5,128 nt of DNA from Candidatus Omnitrophota bacterium. GTDB lineage: Bacteria > Omnitrophota > Koll11 > Zapsychrales > Fredricksoniimonadaceae. Below, piece after piece: positions 1-5,128 of the stretch (position 1 is the first letter of the stretch; every line of letters begins with the position of its first letter). The notes below the pieces were generated by a model. That model saw only the letters and a program-made list of their open reading frames with translations, was not told the origin of the DNA and ran no database searches. Location of the stretch: the NCBI GenBank assembly GCA_023247595.1, contig JAHFGF010000122.1, forward strand, positions 1 to 5,128. Direction: 5' to 3'. A program made the position numbers and the translations under genes.

Positions 1-524
1 ATAATGAAATCTTTTTTGATCCGGTCACGTTTGCCAATAGCAATTACGACAAAACCCGCCGGCGCGGGGTTGAGATTGGCCAGCAGACGGATTTGTTAAA
101 GTTTTTTTCAGTTGAACAGCTTGATAGGTTGGAATTCGATACCAACTACACTTATCAAGACGCTGAGTTTTTAAAGGGTGTCTTTGACGGAAAAATTATT
201 CCGCTGGTGCCTAAACATGAAGCCAATGCCAGCCTGACGGTTGGATTTCTCAAGAATTACAATGTTTCATTGATTGGCCATTATGTGGGAGAACGGTTTG
301 CTATTAATGACACATCCAACGCAACGTCGGCGATTAAACCGTATTATTTGATGGATACGAAATTAAGTTATGACCGTAAATATATGGAAGTTTATGTCGC
401 CTTGAATAATATTTTTGATGAACAGTATTATTCCTACGTCAGCAAATCAACATTTTCAAGCACGAAGTCCTATTTCCCCGCGCCCGAGCGCAATGTGACG
501 GTGGGGATGTCAGTTAAGTTTTGA
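1..524 (+). CDS. TonB-dependent outer-membrane receptor, C-terminal part (5' end outside window)
   Basis: The reading frame is open from the window edge (first full codon at position 3) to TGA at 522-524, giving about 173 residues. These are the last strands of a TonB-dependent beta-barrel, which imports a scarce ligand across the outer membrane using TonB-ExbBD energy. Family signatures seen are NEIFFDPVTFANSNYDKTR near the start followed by RGVEIG (a typical barrel strand and loop), VPKHEANASLTV around 207-242, LNNIFDEQYY at 402-431 (the usual 'N-l-fd-.-Y' motif), and the ending YFPAPERN...VGMSVKF. The terminal Phe with alternating hydrophobic residues before it is the usual BAM recognition end. 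Signal peptide, TonB box and plug lie upstream of the window, so the ligand (siderophore, cobalamin, other) cannot be assigned. It converges with metH, so the two are not co-transcribed. An internal TTG at 93 is not the real start. Confidence 0.9.
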   Translation, partial: NEIFFDPVTFANSNYDKTRRRGVEIGQQTDLLKFFSVEQLDRLEFDTNYTYQDAEFLKGVFDGKIIPLVPKHEANASLTVGFLKNYNVSLIGHYVGERFAINDTSNATSAIKPYYLMDTKLSYDRKYMEVYVALNNIFDEQYYSYVSKSTFSSTKSYFPAPERNVTVGMSVKF

Positions 525-658
525 TTAAGAGGGAAGAAGGAAGAGGGAGGATAGAAGAAATAAAAAACAGAGAATGAGCGGCTAATTAAAGTCGTGTTCT
601 TTTGTTTCTTGGTCTTTGTTTTTCTTCCCTCTTCTATCTTCCTTCTTCTGTCTTTATC
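523..658. terminator. Long imperfect inverted repeat between convergent genes, likely bidirectional terminator
   Basis: The left arm (523-560, almost all purine) pairs with the right arm (621-658, almost all pyrimidine) at 30 of 38 positions when aligned without gaps by eye. The 60-nt centre (561-620) continues the same A/G-rich to T/C-rich trend and pairs further but loosely. The outer ends fall inside the stop codons of the receptor gene and metH. RNA from either strand would fold into a long hairpin. On the metH-sense strand the far side carries a run of six T (rc of 562-567). A shared terminator is the simplest reading. The low GC content of the stem and the long loop are unlike a compact Rho-independent terminator, so a dispersed intergenic repeat is an alternative. 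Confidence 0.55.
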
Positions 659-3600
659 AATAACCCAGATTAGGTCCAAGCCAACGCTCGACCATCGCGA
701 CGTCCATGCCTTTGCGTTTGGCGTAATCAGTGACTTGGTCTTTATTGATTTTGCCAACGGCAAAATATTTGGATTGCGGGTGGGCGAAATAAAAACCGCA
801 GACCGCGGCGGTCGGAAACATGGCGTAGGATTCGGTCATGGTGATGCCGGTGTTCGCGGTGACATCCAGAAGTTTAAAAAGCGCGTCTTTTTCGGTATGG
901 TCCGGACAGGCCGGATAGCCTGGGGCGGGACGGACGCCGGTGTACTTACCTAAAATAATATCCTCATTGCTTAAATGTTCATTCGACGCATAACCCCAAA
1001 ACTCACGGCGCGCGCGTTCATGCAGATGTTCGGCAAAGGCCTCGGCCAGACGGTCGGCCAGCGCTGTTGCCACGATGCTTTTGTAGTCGTCATGATCCGC
1101 TTTATACTTCATAACGAGCTCATCTAATCCGACACCCGCCGTGACAGCAAAGACGCCGATGTAATCTTTTCGGCCTGATTCTTTGGGCGCTGTAAAATCC
1201 GCGTGGGAATAATACGCCCGGCCTTCAGGCTGTTGGGCCTGCTGGCGCAGATTATGTAAAACAGTCAAGACCTTGATGCGTGTGTCATCGGTGTACACTT
1301 CGATGTCATCGCCGACGCTGTTGGCAGGAAAGAAGCCGACGACACCATTGGCCTTTAACTGCCGGTAGGTGATGATGTCGTTAAGCATTTTTTGCGCGTC
1401 GTTAAAAACACGCGTGGCCTCTGCGCCAAGCTCCGGGTGTTTTAATATGTTCGGATACTTCCCTTGCAATTCCCAGGCCTGAAAATAAGGCGACCAGTCA
1501 ATGCGTTCGCGGATACGACGGAGATCATAGTTCTTAAACGCTTTAACTCCTAGAAACGAAGGGACAGTTATGGAAATTGTTTTCCAATCAGACTCCATTT
1601 TGTGTTTCCGCGCTTCTTCGATCGTCAGAAATTTTTTTTCAGACCGACGGCTGGCGTGTTCTTCGCGCAGGCCTTCATACTGTTTTTGTGTTTTTTCCAC
1701 AAATCCGGTTTTAACGGACGGGTCCATCAAATTGCGGCAGACACCGACGGAACGTGAGGCATCTTTCACATGGATGGTAAAACCGTTGGGAAAAGCGAGC
1801 GCAATCTTGACCGCGGTATGATCAGGCGAGGTTGTGGCTCCGCCGATTAAAAGAGGAATCTGGAATTGCTGCCGCTGCATTTCGGAAGCCACATGGATCA
1901 TTTCATCCAAGGACGGAGTAATAAGCCCGCTTAAACCGATCATGTCGACTTTTTCCTCGATGGCTGTTTTGAGGATTTTTTCGCAGGACACCATGACGCC
2001 TAAATCGATAACTTTGAAATTATTGCAGGCCAGGACAACGCCGACGATATTTTTGCCGATATCATGCACGTCACCTTTGACCGTTGCCATAAGAATGGTG
2101 CCCGCGTTTTTACTTTCGCCTTCTTTTTTTTGAGCTTCCATAAAAGGCATGAGGTAGGCAACAGCTTTCTTCATGACGCGCGCGCTTTTAACGACCTGAG
2201 GCAGGAACATTTTTCCGGCGCCAAAAAGATCGCCGACGATGTTCATGCCGTCCATCAGCGGCCCTTCAATAATGGACAGCGGGCGTTCGTAGTTCTGCCG
2301 CGCTTCTTCCACATCTTGATCGATAAATTCCACGATGCCTTTAACCAGAGCATGCGAAAGGCGTTTTTCGACAGGCTCTTTGCGCCATTCGTCTTCAACT
2401 TTCTCCGTCGCGTCTTTCTTTTTGACGGATTCGGCAAATTTAACCAGGCGTTCGGTGGAATCCGGCCGGCGGTTTAAGAGGACATCTTCGACGAGTTCCA
2501 GAAGGTCTTTGGGTATTTCTTCATAGATTTCAAGCATTCCCGCGTTCACGATGCCCATGTCAAGCCCGGCCTTAATGGCGTGATATAAAAACGCGCTGTG
2601 CATGGCCTCGCGCACGACATTGTTGCCGCGGAAGCTAAACGAAATGTTGCTGACCCCGCCGCTGACCTTGGCAAAGGGGAGATTCTGTTTAATCCAGCGT
2701 GTGGCTTCGATAAAATCAACCGCGTAATTGTTGTGTTCATCAAGGCCGGTCGCGACCGTCAAGATGTTGGGATCAAAAATAATATCCTGAGGGGCGAAGC
2801 CGACTTTTTGCGTCAGAATGTCATAGGACCTTTTACAGACTTCGATTTTTCGTTGGAAATTATCCGCTTGTCCTCGTTCATCAAAAGCCATGACGACAAC
2901 CGCGGCGCCGTAACGTTGGATAAGTTTGGCCTGCGCGATAAATTTTTCTTCGCCTTCTTTGAGGCTGATGGAATTGACAATGCCTTTGCCTTGAACGCAT
3001 TTGAGGCCCGCTTCAATGACCGACCATTTGGAGGAATCAATCATGATGGGGACTTTGGCAATGTCAGGGTCAGAGGCAATGTAGTTAAGAAACGTGGTCA
3101 TGGCCTTTTCGCCGTCCAACATGCCTTCATCCATGTTGACGTCGATGATTTGCGCTCCGTTTTCAACCTGCTGCCTGGCGACGGTGACGGCTTCTTCAAA
3201 TTGTCCGGCTAAAATCAGTTTGGAAAATTTGGGTGACCCGGTGATGTTGGTGCGTTCTCCCACATTCACAAAATTGGAATCCGGACGAACGGTGAGCGCG
3301 TCAAGCCCGCTTAGCCGCAGATAAGGTTCAATGGCAGCAGGAACACGCCGGGGAAGGTCTTTGACAGCCTGGGCAATCATTTGGATATGATCCGGAGTTG
3401 TTCCGCAGCATCCGCCGACGATATTGAGCCAACCATTTTTTGCCCAGTCCTTAAGCTGCGGTGCCAGGCTTTGGGGAGTTTCCGGAAATCCCGTCGGAAG
3501 TAACGGATTGGGAAGACCGGCGTTGGGATAACAGCTCACAAAAATCGGCGCGATGCGCGAGAGTTCCTGCAAGAGCGGCCGCATTTCCTGAGGCCCTAAG

Positions 3601-4352
3601 GCGCAGTTCATGCCGACGCTTAATAGAGGAACATGGGAAATAGAATCCCAGAAAGCCTCGACGGTCTGTCCTGTTACACCGCGGATACTTCCGGCCTGAA
3701 TGAATGTGACAGACGCCATAATCGGAACGCTTTTGCCTGTGTCGTCAAAATATTTCTGAATGGCAAAGAATGCTGCCTTGGCGTTTAGGGTGTCAAAAAT
3801 GGTTTCAACTAAAAGTACATCAGACCCGCCGTCTAACAAACCTTTGACCTGGTCGTAATAAGCCGCAACAAGTTCATCATAAGTCGCCCCGCGGGCAGCC
3901 GGATTGTTGACGTCGGTTGAAATGGAGGATGTTTTTGTTGTCGGTCCAATGGCGCCGGCGACAAAACACAAGCGGCCTTTGTCTTTGGCCATGACTTTGT
4001 CCGCCGCGTTTCGGGCAGCTTGCGCTCCGGCTTTGGATAATTCATAACCCAGCGTTTCCATCTTGTAGTCGGCAAGGGAAATCGCTTGGGCATTGAAGGT
4101 ATTGGTTTCAATGATGTCAGCGCCGGCTTCCAAATAGGCCTTATGGATTTCCTCGATGATGTGCGGCTGGGTGATGTTGAGGATTTCGTTGTTACCCTTG
4201 AGGTCTCCAGGATGATCTTTAAAGCGGGCGCCGCGGAACTGTTCTTCCGTCAGTTTATAGCGCTGGATCATAGTGCCCATCGCACCGTCGATGATGACGA
4301 TGCGCTGTTTGAGTAAATCCTGCAGGGGATGGTTTGAAATTGGGAATTTCAT
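657..4352 (-). CDS. metH: Cobalamin-dependent methionine synthase (5-methyltetrahydrofolate--homocysteine methyltransferase)
   Basis: This cytoplasmic enzyme transfers a methyl group from methyltetrahydrofolate via methylcobalamin to homocysteine (EC 2.1.1.13). It is complete at 1231 residues, close to E. coli MetH (1227), and similar along its length. Numbering is from the ATG at 4352. The homocysteine domain (about 11-335) has DGAMGT at 22-27 and zinc ligands Cys250 (MNCALGP) and Cys315-Cys316 (GGCCGTT). The pterin domain (about 361-625) has [21 protein letters not shown] and [13 protein letters not shown]. The cobalamin cap is at about 650-738. The B12 domain (about 751-885) has DVHDIG with axial His763, then [11 protein letters not shown] and GGATTS. 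The SAM-dependent reactivation domain (about 900-1231) has IDWSPYF and [14 protein letters not shown]. It ends in PNLGY then TGA. A longer start at 4370 adds MTYLYH, but those codons overlap a near-consensus promoter and neither start has a clear Shine-Dalgarno, so I prefer 4352. No metF or other methionine gene adjoins it. Confidence 0.98.
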   Translation of the reverse strand: MKFPISNHPLQDLLKQRIVIIDGAMGTMIQRYKLTEEQFRGARFKDHPGDLKGNNEILNITQPHIIEEIHKAYLEAGADIIETNTFNAQAISLADYKMETLGYELSKAGAQAARNAADKVMAKDKGRLCFVAGAIGPTTKTSSISTDVNNPAARGATYDELVAAYYDQVKGLLDGGSDVLLVETIFDTLNAKAAFFAIQKYFDDTGKSVPIMASVTFIQAGSIRGVTGQTVEAFWDSISHVPLLSVGMNCALGPQEMRPLLQELSRIAPIFVSCYPNAGLPNPLLPTGFPETPQSLAPQLKDWAKNGWLNIVGGCCGTTPDHIQMIAQAVKDLPRRVPAAIEPYLRLSGLDALTVRPDSNFVNVGERTNITGSPKFSKLILAGQFEEAVTVARQQVENGAQIIDVNMDEGMLDGEKAMTTFLNYIASDPDIAKVPIMIDSSKWSVIEAGLKCVQGKGIVNSISLKEGEEKFIAQAKLIQRYGAAVVVMAFDERGQADNFQRKIEVCKRSYDILTQKVGFAPQDIIFDPNILTVATGLDEHNNYAVDFIEATRWIKQNLPFAKVSGGVSNISFSFRGNNVVREAMHSAFLYHAIKAGLDMGIVNAGMLEIYEEIPKDLLELVEDVLLNRRPDSTERLVKFAESVKKKDATEKVEDEWRKEPVEKRLSHALVKGIVEFIDQDVEEARQNYERPLSIIEGPLMDGMNIVGDLFGAGKMFLPQVVKSARVMKKAVAYLMPFMEAQKKEGESKNAGTILMATVKGDVHDIGKNIVGVVLACNNFKVIDLGVMVSCEKILKTAIEEKVDMIGLSGLITPSLDEMIHVASEMQRQQFQIPLLIGGATTSPDHTAVKIALAFPNGFTIHVKDASRSVGVCRNLMDPSVKTGFVEKTQKQYEGLREEHASRRSEKKFLTIEEARKHKMESDWKTISITVPSFLGVKAFKNYDLRRIRERIDWSPYFQAWELQGKYPNILKHPELGAEATRVFNDAQKMLNDIITYRQLKANGVVGFFPANSVGDDIEVYTDDTRIKVLTVLHNLRQQAQQPEGRAYYSHADFTAPKESGRKDYIGVFAVTAGVGLDELVMKYKADHDDYKSIVATALADRLAEAFAEHLHERARREFWGYASNEHLSNEDIILGKYTGVRPAPGYPACPDHTEKDALFKLLDVTANTGITMTESYAMFPTAAVCGFYFAHPQSKYFAVGKINKDQVTDYAKRKGMDVAMVERWLGPNLGY

Positions 4353-4358
4353 GTGATA

Positions 4359-4387
4359 AAGATAAGTCATATGTTTGGGCTTGTCAA
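4359..4387 (-). promoter_or_regulatory. Predicted sigma-70-type promoter for metH
   Basis: On the minus strand there is a perfect -35 TTGACA (4387-4382), a 17-nt spacer, and a -10 TATCTT (4364-4359, 4 of 6 matches to TATAAT). Six bases separate the -10 from the ATG at 4352, so the expected transcription start falls on or next to the A of that ATG. This supports the 4352 start over 4370, because the first codons of the longer form lie inside the promoter. It also predicts a leaderless or nearly leaderless mRNA, which fits the absence of a Shine-Dalgarno sequence. The motif match is seen in the sequence, while its activity is inferred. Confidence 0.55.
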
Positions 4388-4408
4388 TGTAAATATCCGT
4401 CAGATAAG

Positions 4409-4437
4409 GCTGTTTTCAAATATAAAAACGCTGTTTT
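4409..4437. repeat. Direct repeat GCTGTTTT, two copies 21 bp apart, at the divergent promoter region
   Basis: GCTGTTTT occurs at 4409-4416 and again at 4430-4437, a spacing of 21 bp or two helical turns. The second copy overlaps the -35 of the plus-strand promoter and is also the right half of a small inverted repeat, AAAAC-GCT-GTTTT (4425-4437). A regulator binding on one face of the helix could use such sites. In AT-rich spacer DNA an 8-bp repeat can also arise by chance. Confidence 0.25.
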
Positions 4438-4462
4438 GAGTTTAGTTTTTCCGTGCTATAGT
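4434..4462 (+). promoter_or_regulatory. Predicted promoter for the secreted glycosidase-like gene
   Basis: The -10 is TATAGT (4457-4462, 5 of 6 consensus), preceded by TG at 4454-4455 with one base between, which makes an extended -10. The -35 is weak: TTTTGA at 4434-4439 with a 17-nt spacer, or TTGAGT at 4436-4441 with 15 nt. Transcription would start near 4469 and give a leader of about 190 nt before the ATG at 4661. The promoter diverges from that of metH, with the two -35 elements about 50 bp apart. Confidence 0.45.
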
Positions 4463-4504
4463 TGAAACAAAATTAAATATTAATTGAACAGTTAAGGAAG
4501 ATTT

Positions 4505-4543
4505 ATGAATAATGAATTACATGCTTCTGGTGTAAGTTCTTGA
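4505..4543 (+). CDS. Possible 12-residue leader peptide (mini-ORF)
   Basis: ATG at 4505 follows an AAGGAAG ribosome binding site (4494-4500) and encodes MNNELHASGVSS before TGA at 4541-4543. It is the first start codon with a strong Shine-Dalgarno downstream of the predicted promoter. After the TGA the same frame stays open for 39 codons and runs straight into the ATG at 4661, so it is also the frame of the secreted protein. It could be a regulatory leader peptide, the true start of a gene now broken by a nonsense mutation, or chance. The peptide shows no run of one amino acid as in classical attenuators. Confidence 0.25.
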   Translation: MNNELHASGVSS

Positions 4544-4567
4544 TGTAAAAGGAAATGGATAGAAGAC

Positions 4568-4603
4568 GGTTCGAGGTTTTATGAGGTTTTAAGTATCGAA
4601 TCC
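4568..4603 (+). promoter_or_regulatory. Stem-loop in the 5' leader of the glycosidase-like gene
   Basis: GGTTCGA (4568-4574) pairs with TCGAATCC (4596-4603), giving 7 base pairs with a single bulged T. The loop is 21 nt and holds most of the tandem GAGGTTTTA copies. There is no T run after it, so it is not a terminator. It matches no riboswitch class that I recognise. A modest leader hairpin affecting stability or translation is possible, and chance pairing is not excluded. Confidence 0.25.
4573..4591 (+). repeat. Tandem 10-bp direct duplication (GAGGTTTTA twice)
   Basis: GAGGTTTTA is at 4573-4581 and at 4583-4591, a 10-bp period with one intervening T. Ten is not a multiple of three, so the duplication shifts reading frame, which fits slippage damage in a former ORF or drift in a leader. 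The repeat itself is seen directly. Confidence 0.75.
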
Positions 4604-4650
4604 AAAATCGGGGAAAAGTTTCAAAAAAAATTAGGTTCCCGGAATTTTTC

Positions 4651-4655
4651 AGGAG
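4651..4655 (+). promoter_or_regulatory. Ribosome binding site of the secreted glycosidase-like gene
   Basis: AGGAG lies 5 nt upstream of the ATG at 4661. This decides the start: the following residues form a clear signal peptide, whereas in-frame upstream sequence would bury it. Confidence 0.75.
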
Positions 4656-4660
4656 TCAGT

Positions 4661-5128
4661 ATGCCCGCAAAAACTTGTCAAATTTTATTGCTCCTAATAA
4701 CCTTCACCTTCCCCTGCTATGCCTCCGAGGTCAAGACCCAGAAGACCGAAAGCGGATGGGAACTGTTAGTCAACGGAAAACCATATTTTATCAAAGGCAT
4801 TTGCTATTATCCTGACAAGATCGGCGAGAATGGGACGGATAACACGCGCCATAACTGGGAGATGGTGGATGACGACAAGGACAACCGTAACGATTTCGCT
4901 TACCAAACGTGGGTCGATCATAATTTCAACAACGTTCAAGATCCTGATGAACAAGAAATAGGCGACTTTCAGCTGATGAAGGACATGGGGGTCAACACCA
5001 TCCGCGTTTACCATCACGTCTCCGGCGATCCGGTGCTTCAGGCCTTGAACACGGCCAGCAGCAATGCGCTTAATTTTTCACCTGAGCAAGAGAAAAAGAT
5101 CCTGCGCGAACTCTATGAAAACTTCGGC
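4661..5128 (+). CDS. Secreted glycosidase-like protein (clan GH-A type, GH2/GH5/GH72-like), N-terminal part
   Basis: The ORF is open for 156 codons to the window edge, so the 3' end is missing. Residues 1-21 form a signal peptide: Lys4, a hydrophobic core ILLLLITFTF, and a likely cleavage at CYA|SEV (Ala21/Ser22). Cys19 has no proper lipobox, so an ordinary secreted or periplasmic protein is favoured. VNGKPYFIKGICYYP (37-51) and DFQLMKDMGVNTIRVYHH (102-119) are the first beta-strand and following strand typical of (beta/alpha)8 glycosidases or transglycosidases that act on beta-glucans and similar glycans. The catalytic acids lie beyond the window, so activity and family cannot be fixed. Between these motifs lies an acidic insertion (70-97) with an EF-hand-like loop, Asp86 to Glu97 (DHNFNNVQDPDE), resembling calcium loops of SdrD-type domains. 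The gene diverges from metH and has its own promoter. Confidence 0.72.
   Translation, partial: MPAKTCQILLLLITFTFPCYASEVKTQKTESGWELLVNGKPYFIKGICYYPDKIGENGTDNTRHNWEMVDDDKDNRNDFAYQTWVDHNFNNVQDPDEQEIGDFQLMKDMGVNTIRVYHHVSGDPVLQALNTASSNALNFSPEQEKKILRELYENFG

Larger units (their letters stand above)
4555..4660 (+). pseudogene. Possible remnant of a small ORF broken by a 10-bp duplication
   Basis: ATG at 4555, with AAAGGA just upstream, encodes MDRRRFEVL and stops at TGA 4582-4584. That stop is created by a tandem 10-bp duplication (GAGGTTTTA at 4573-4581 and 4583-4591). Removing one copy joins the frame to SIESKIGEKFQKKLGSRNF and onward to the ATG at 4661. The joined peptide faintly resembles the start of PilZ domains (basic 'RRRF', later 'RNxS'), but it is too short and degraded to assign. 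It may equally be non-coding leader, since an open stretch of this length is not rare by chance. Confidence 0.2.

Noticed and set aside
470..763. Minus-strand open frame spanning the inverted repeat
   Set aside because: It overlaps both real genes out of frame, and its Lys/Arg-rich composition comes from the purine tract.
594..953. Plus-strand open frame across the metH 3' end starting in the pyrimidine tract
   Set aside because: Its start is the low-complexity inverted-repeat arm (a run of Phe, Leu and Ser) and the rest is antisense to metH.
2064..3212. Long antisense open frames on the plus strand within metH (137 and 204 codons)
   Set aside because: They lie wholly opposite a highly conserved metH, show no recognisable domain and have no RBS or promoter of note; they are by-products of metH codon use.
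4541..4543. In-frame TGA read as selenocysteine or as a recoded sense codon
   Set aside because: No convincing SECIS-type hairpin directly follows it, the peptide matches no selenoprotein, and UGA is the normal stop of both completed genes here.
4568..4603. tRNA T-arm-like string (GGTTCGA with TCGAATCC) suggesting a tRNA fragment or attachment site
   Set aside because: The two halves are separated by a 21-nt loop and there is no acceptor, D-arm or anticodon arm; it is only a simple stem-loop.
4766..5017. Minus-strand open frame opposite the secreted glycosidase-like gene
   Set aside because: The opposite strand has a signal peptide, an RBS and glycosidase motifs; this frame has none.

Overview
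The window comes from a Gram-negative bacterium with moderate GC. It has a TonB-dependent outer-membrane receptor, a full-length cobalamin-dependent methionine synthase, and a secreted protein with a signal peptide. UGA is used as an ordinary stop at the ends of both completed genes. The lineage cannot be fixed from the sequence. The MetH sequence and the glycosidase-like protein made me think of the PVC/Omnitrophota type of bacterium, but this is a low-confidence impression.

Layout: (1) Positions 1-524, plus strand, hold the 3' end of a TonB-dependent receptor gene, from inside the beta-barrel to the terminal Phe. (2) Positions 525-656 lie between two convergent genes. They are filled by a long imperfect inverted repeat, purine-rich on the left and pyrimidine-rich on the right, whose ends touch both stop codons. 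It is probably a shared bidirectional terminator or a dispersed intergenic repeat. (3) Positions 657-4352 (or 4370), minus strand, hold a complete metH with all domains and the key zinc, cobalamin and activation motifs. (4) Positions 4371-4660 separate two divergent genes. This stretch carries a near-consensus promoter for metH, placed so that the mRNA could be leaderless, and a plus-strand promoter. A 12-codon mini-ORF with a good ribosome binding site follows, then a leader with a 10-bp tandem duplication and a stem-loop. (5) Positions 4661-5128, plus strand, hold the 5' end of a secreted clan GH-A-like (GH2/GH5/GH72-like) protein with an EF-hand-like insertion, cut off by the window edge.

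The three genes do not form an operon. The receptor and metH converge, and metH and the glycosidase-like gene diverge. MetH makes methionine in the cytoplasm using B12. The receptor could import a B12-type or iron-type ligand, but its substrate cannot be read from the barrel end, so a link to MetH is only a guess. No cobalamin or SAM riboswitch was recognised upstream of metH, and no mobile element, tRNA, rRNA or CRISPR array was recognised anywhere. The least ordinary parts are the convergent inverted repeat and the leader of the glycosidase-like gene.
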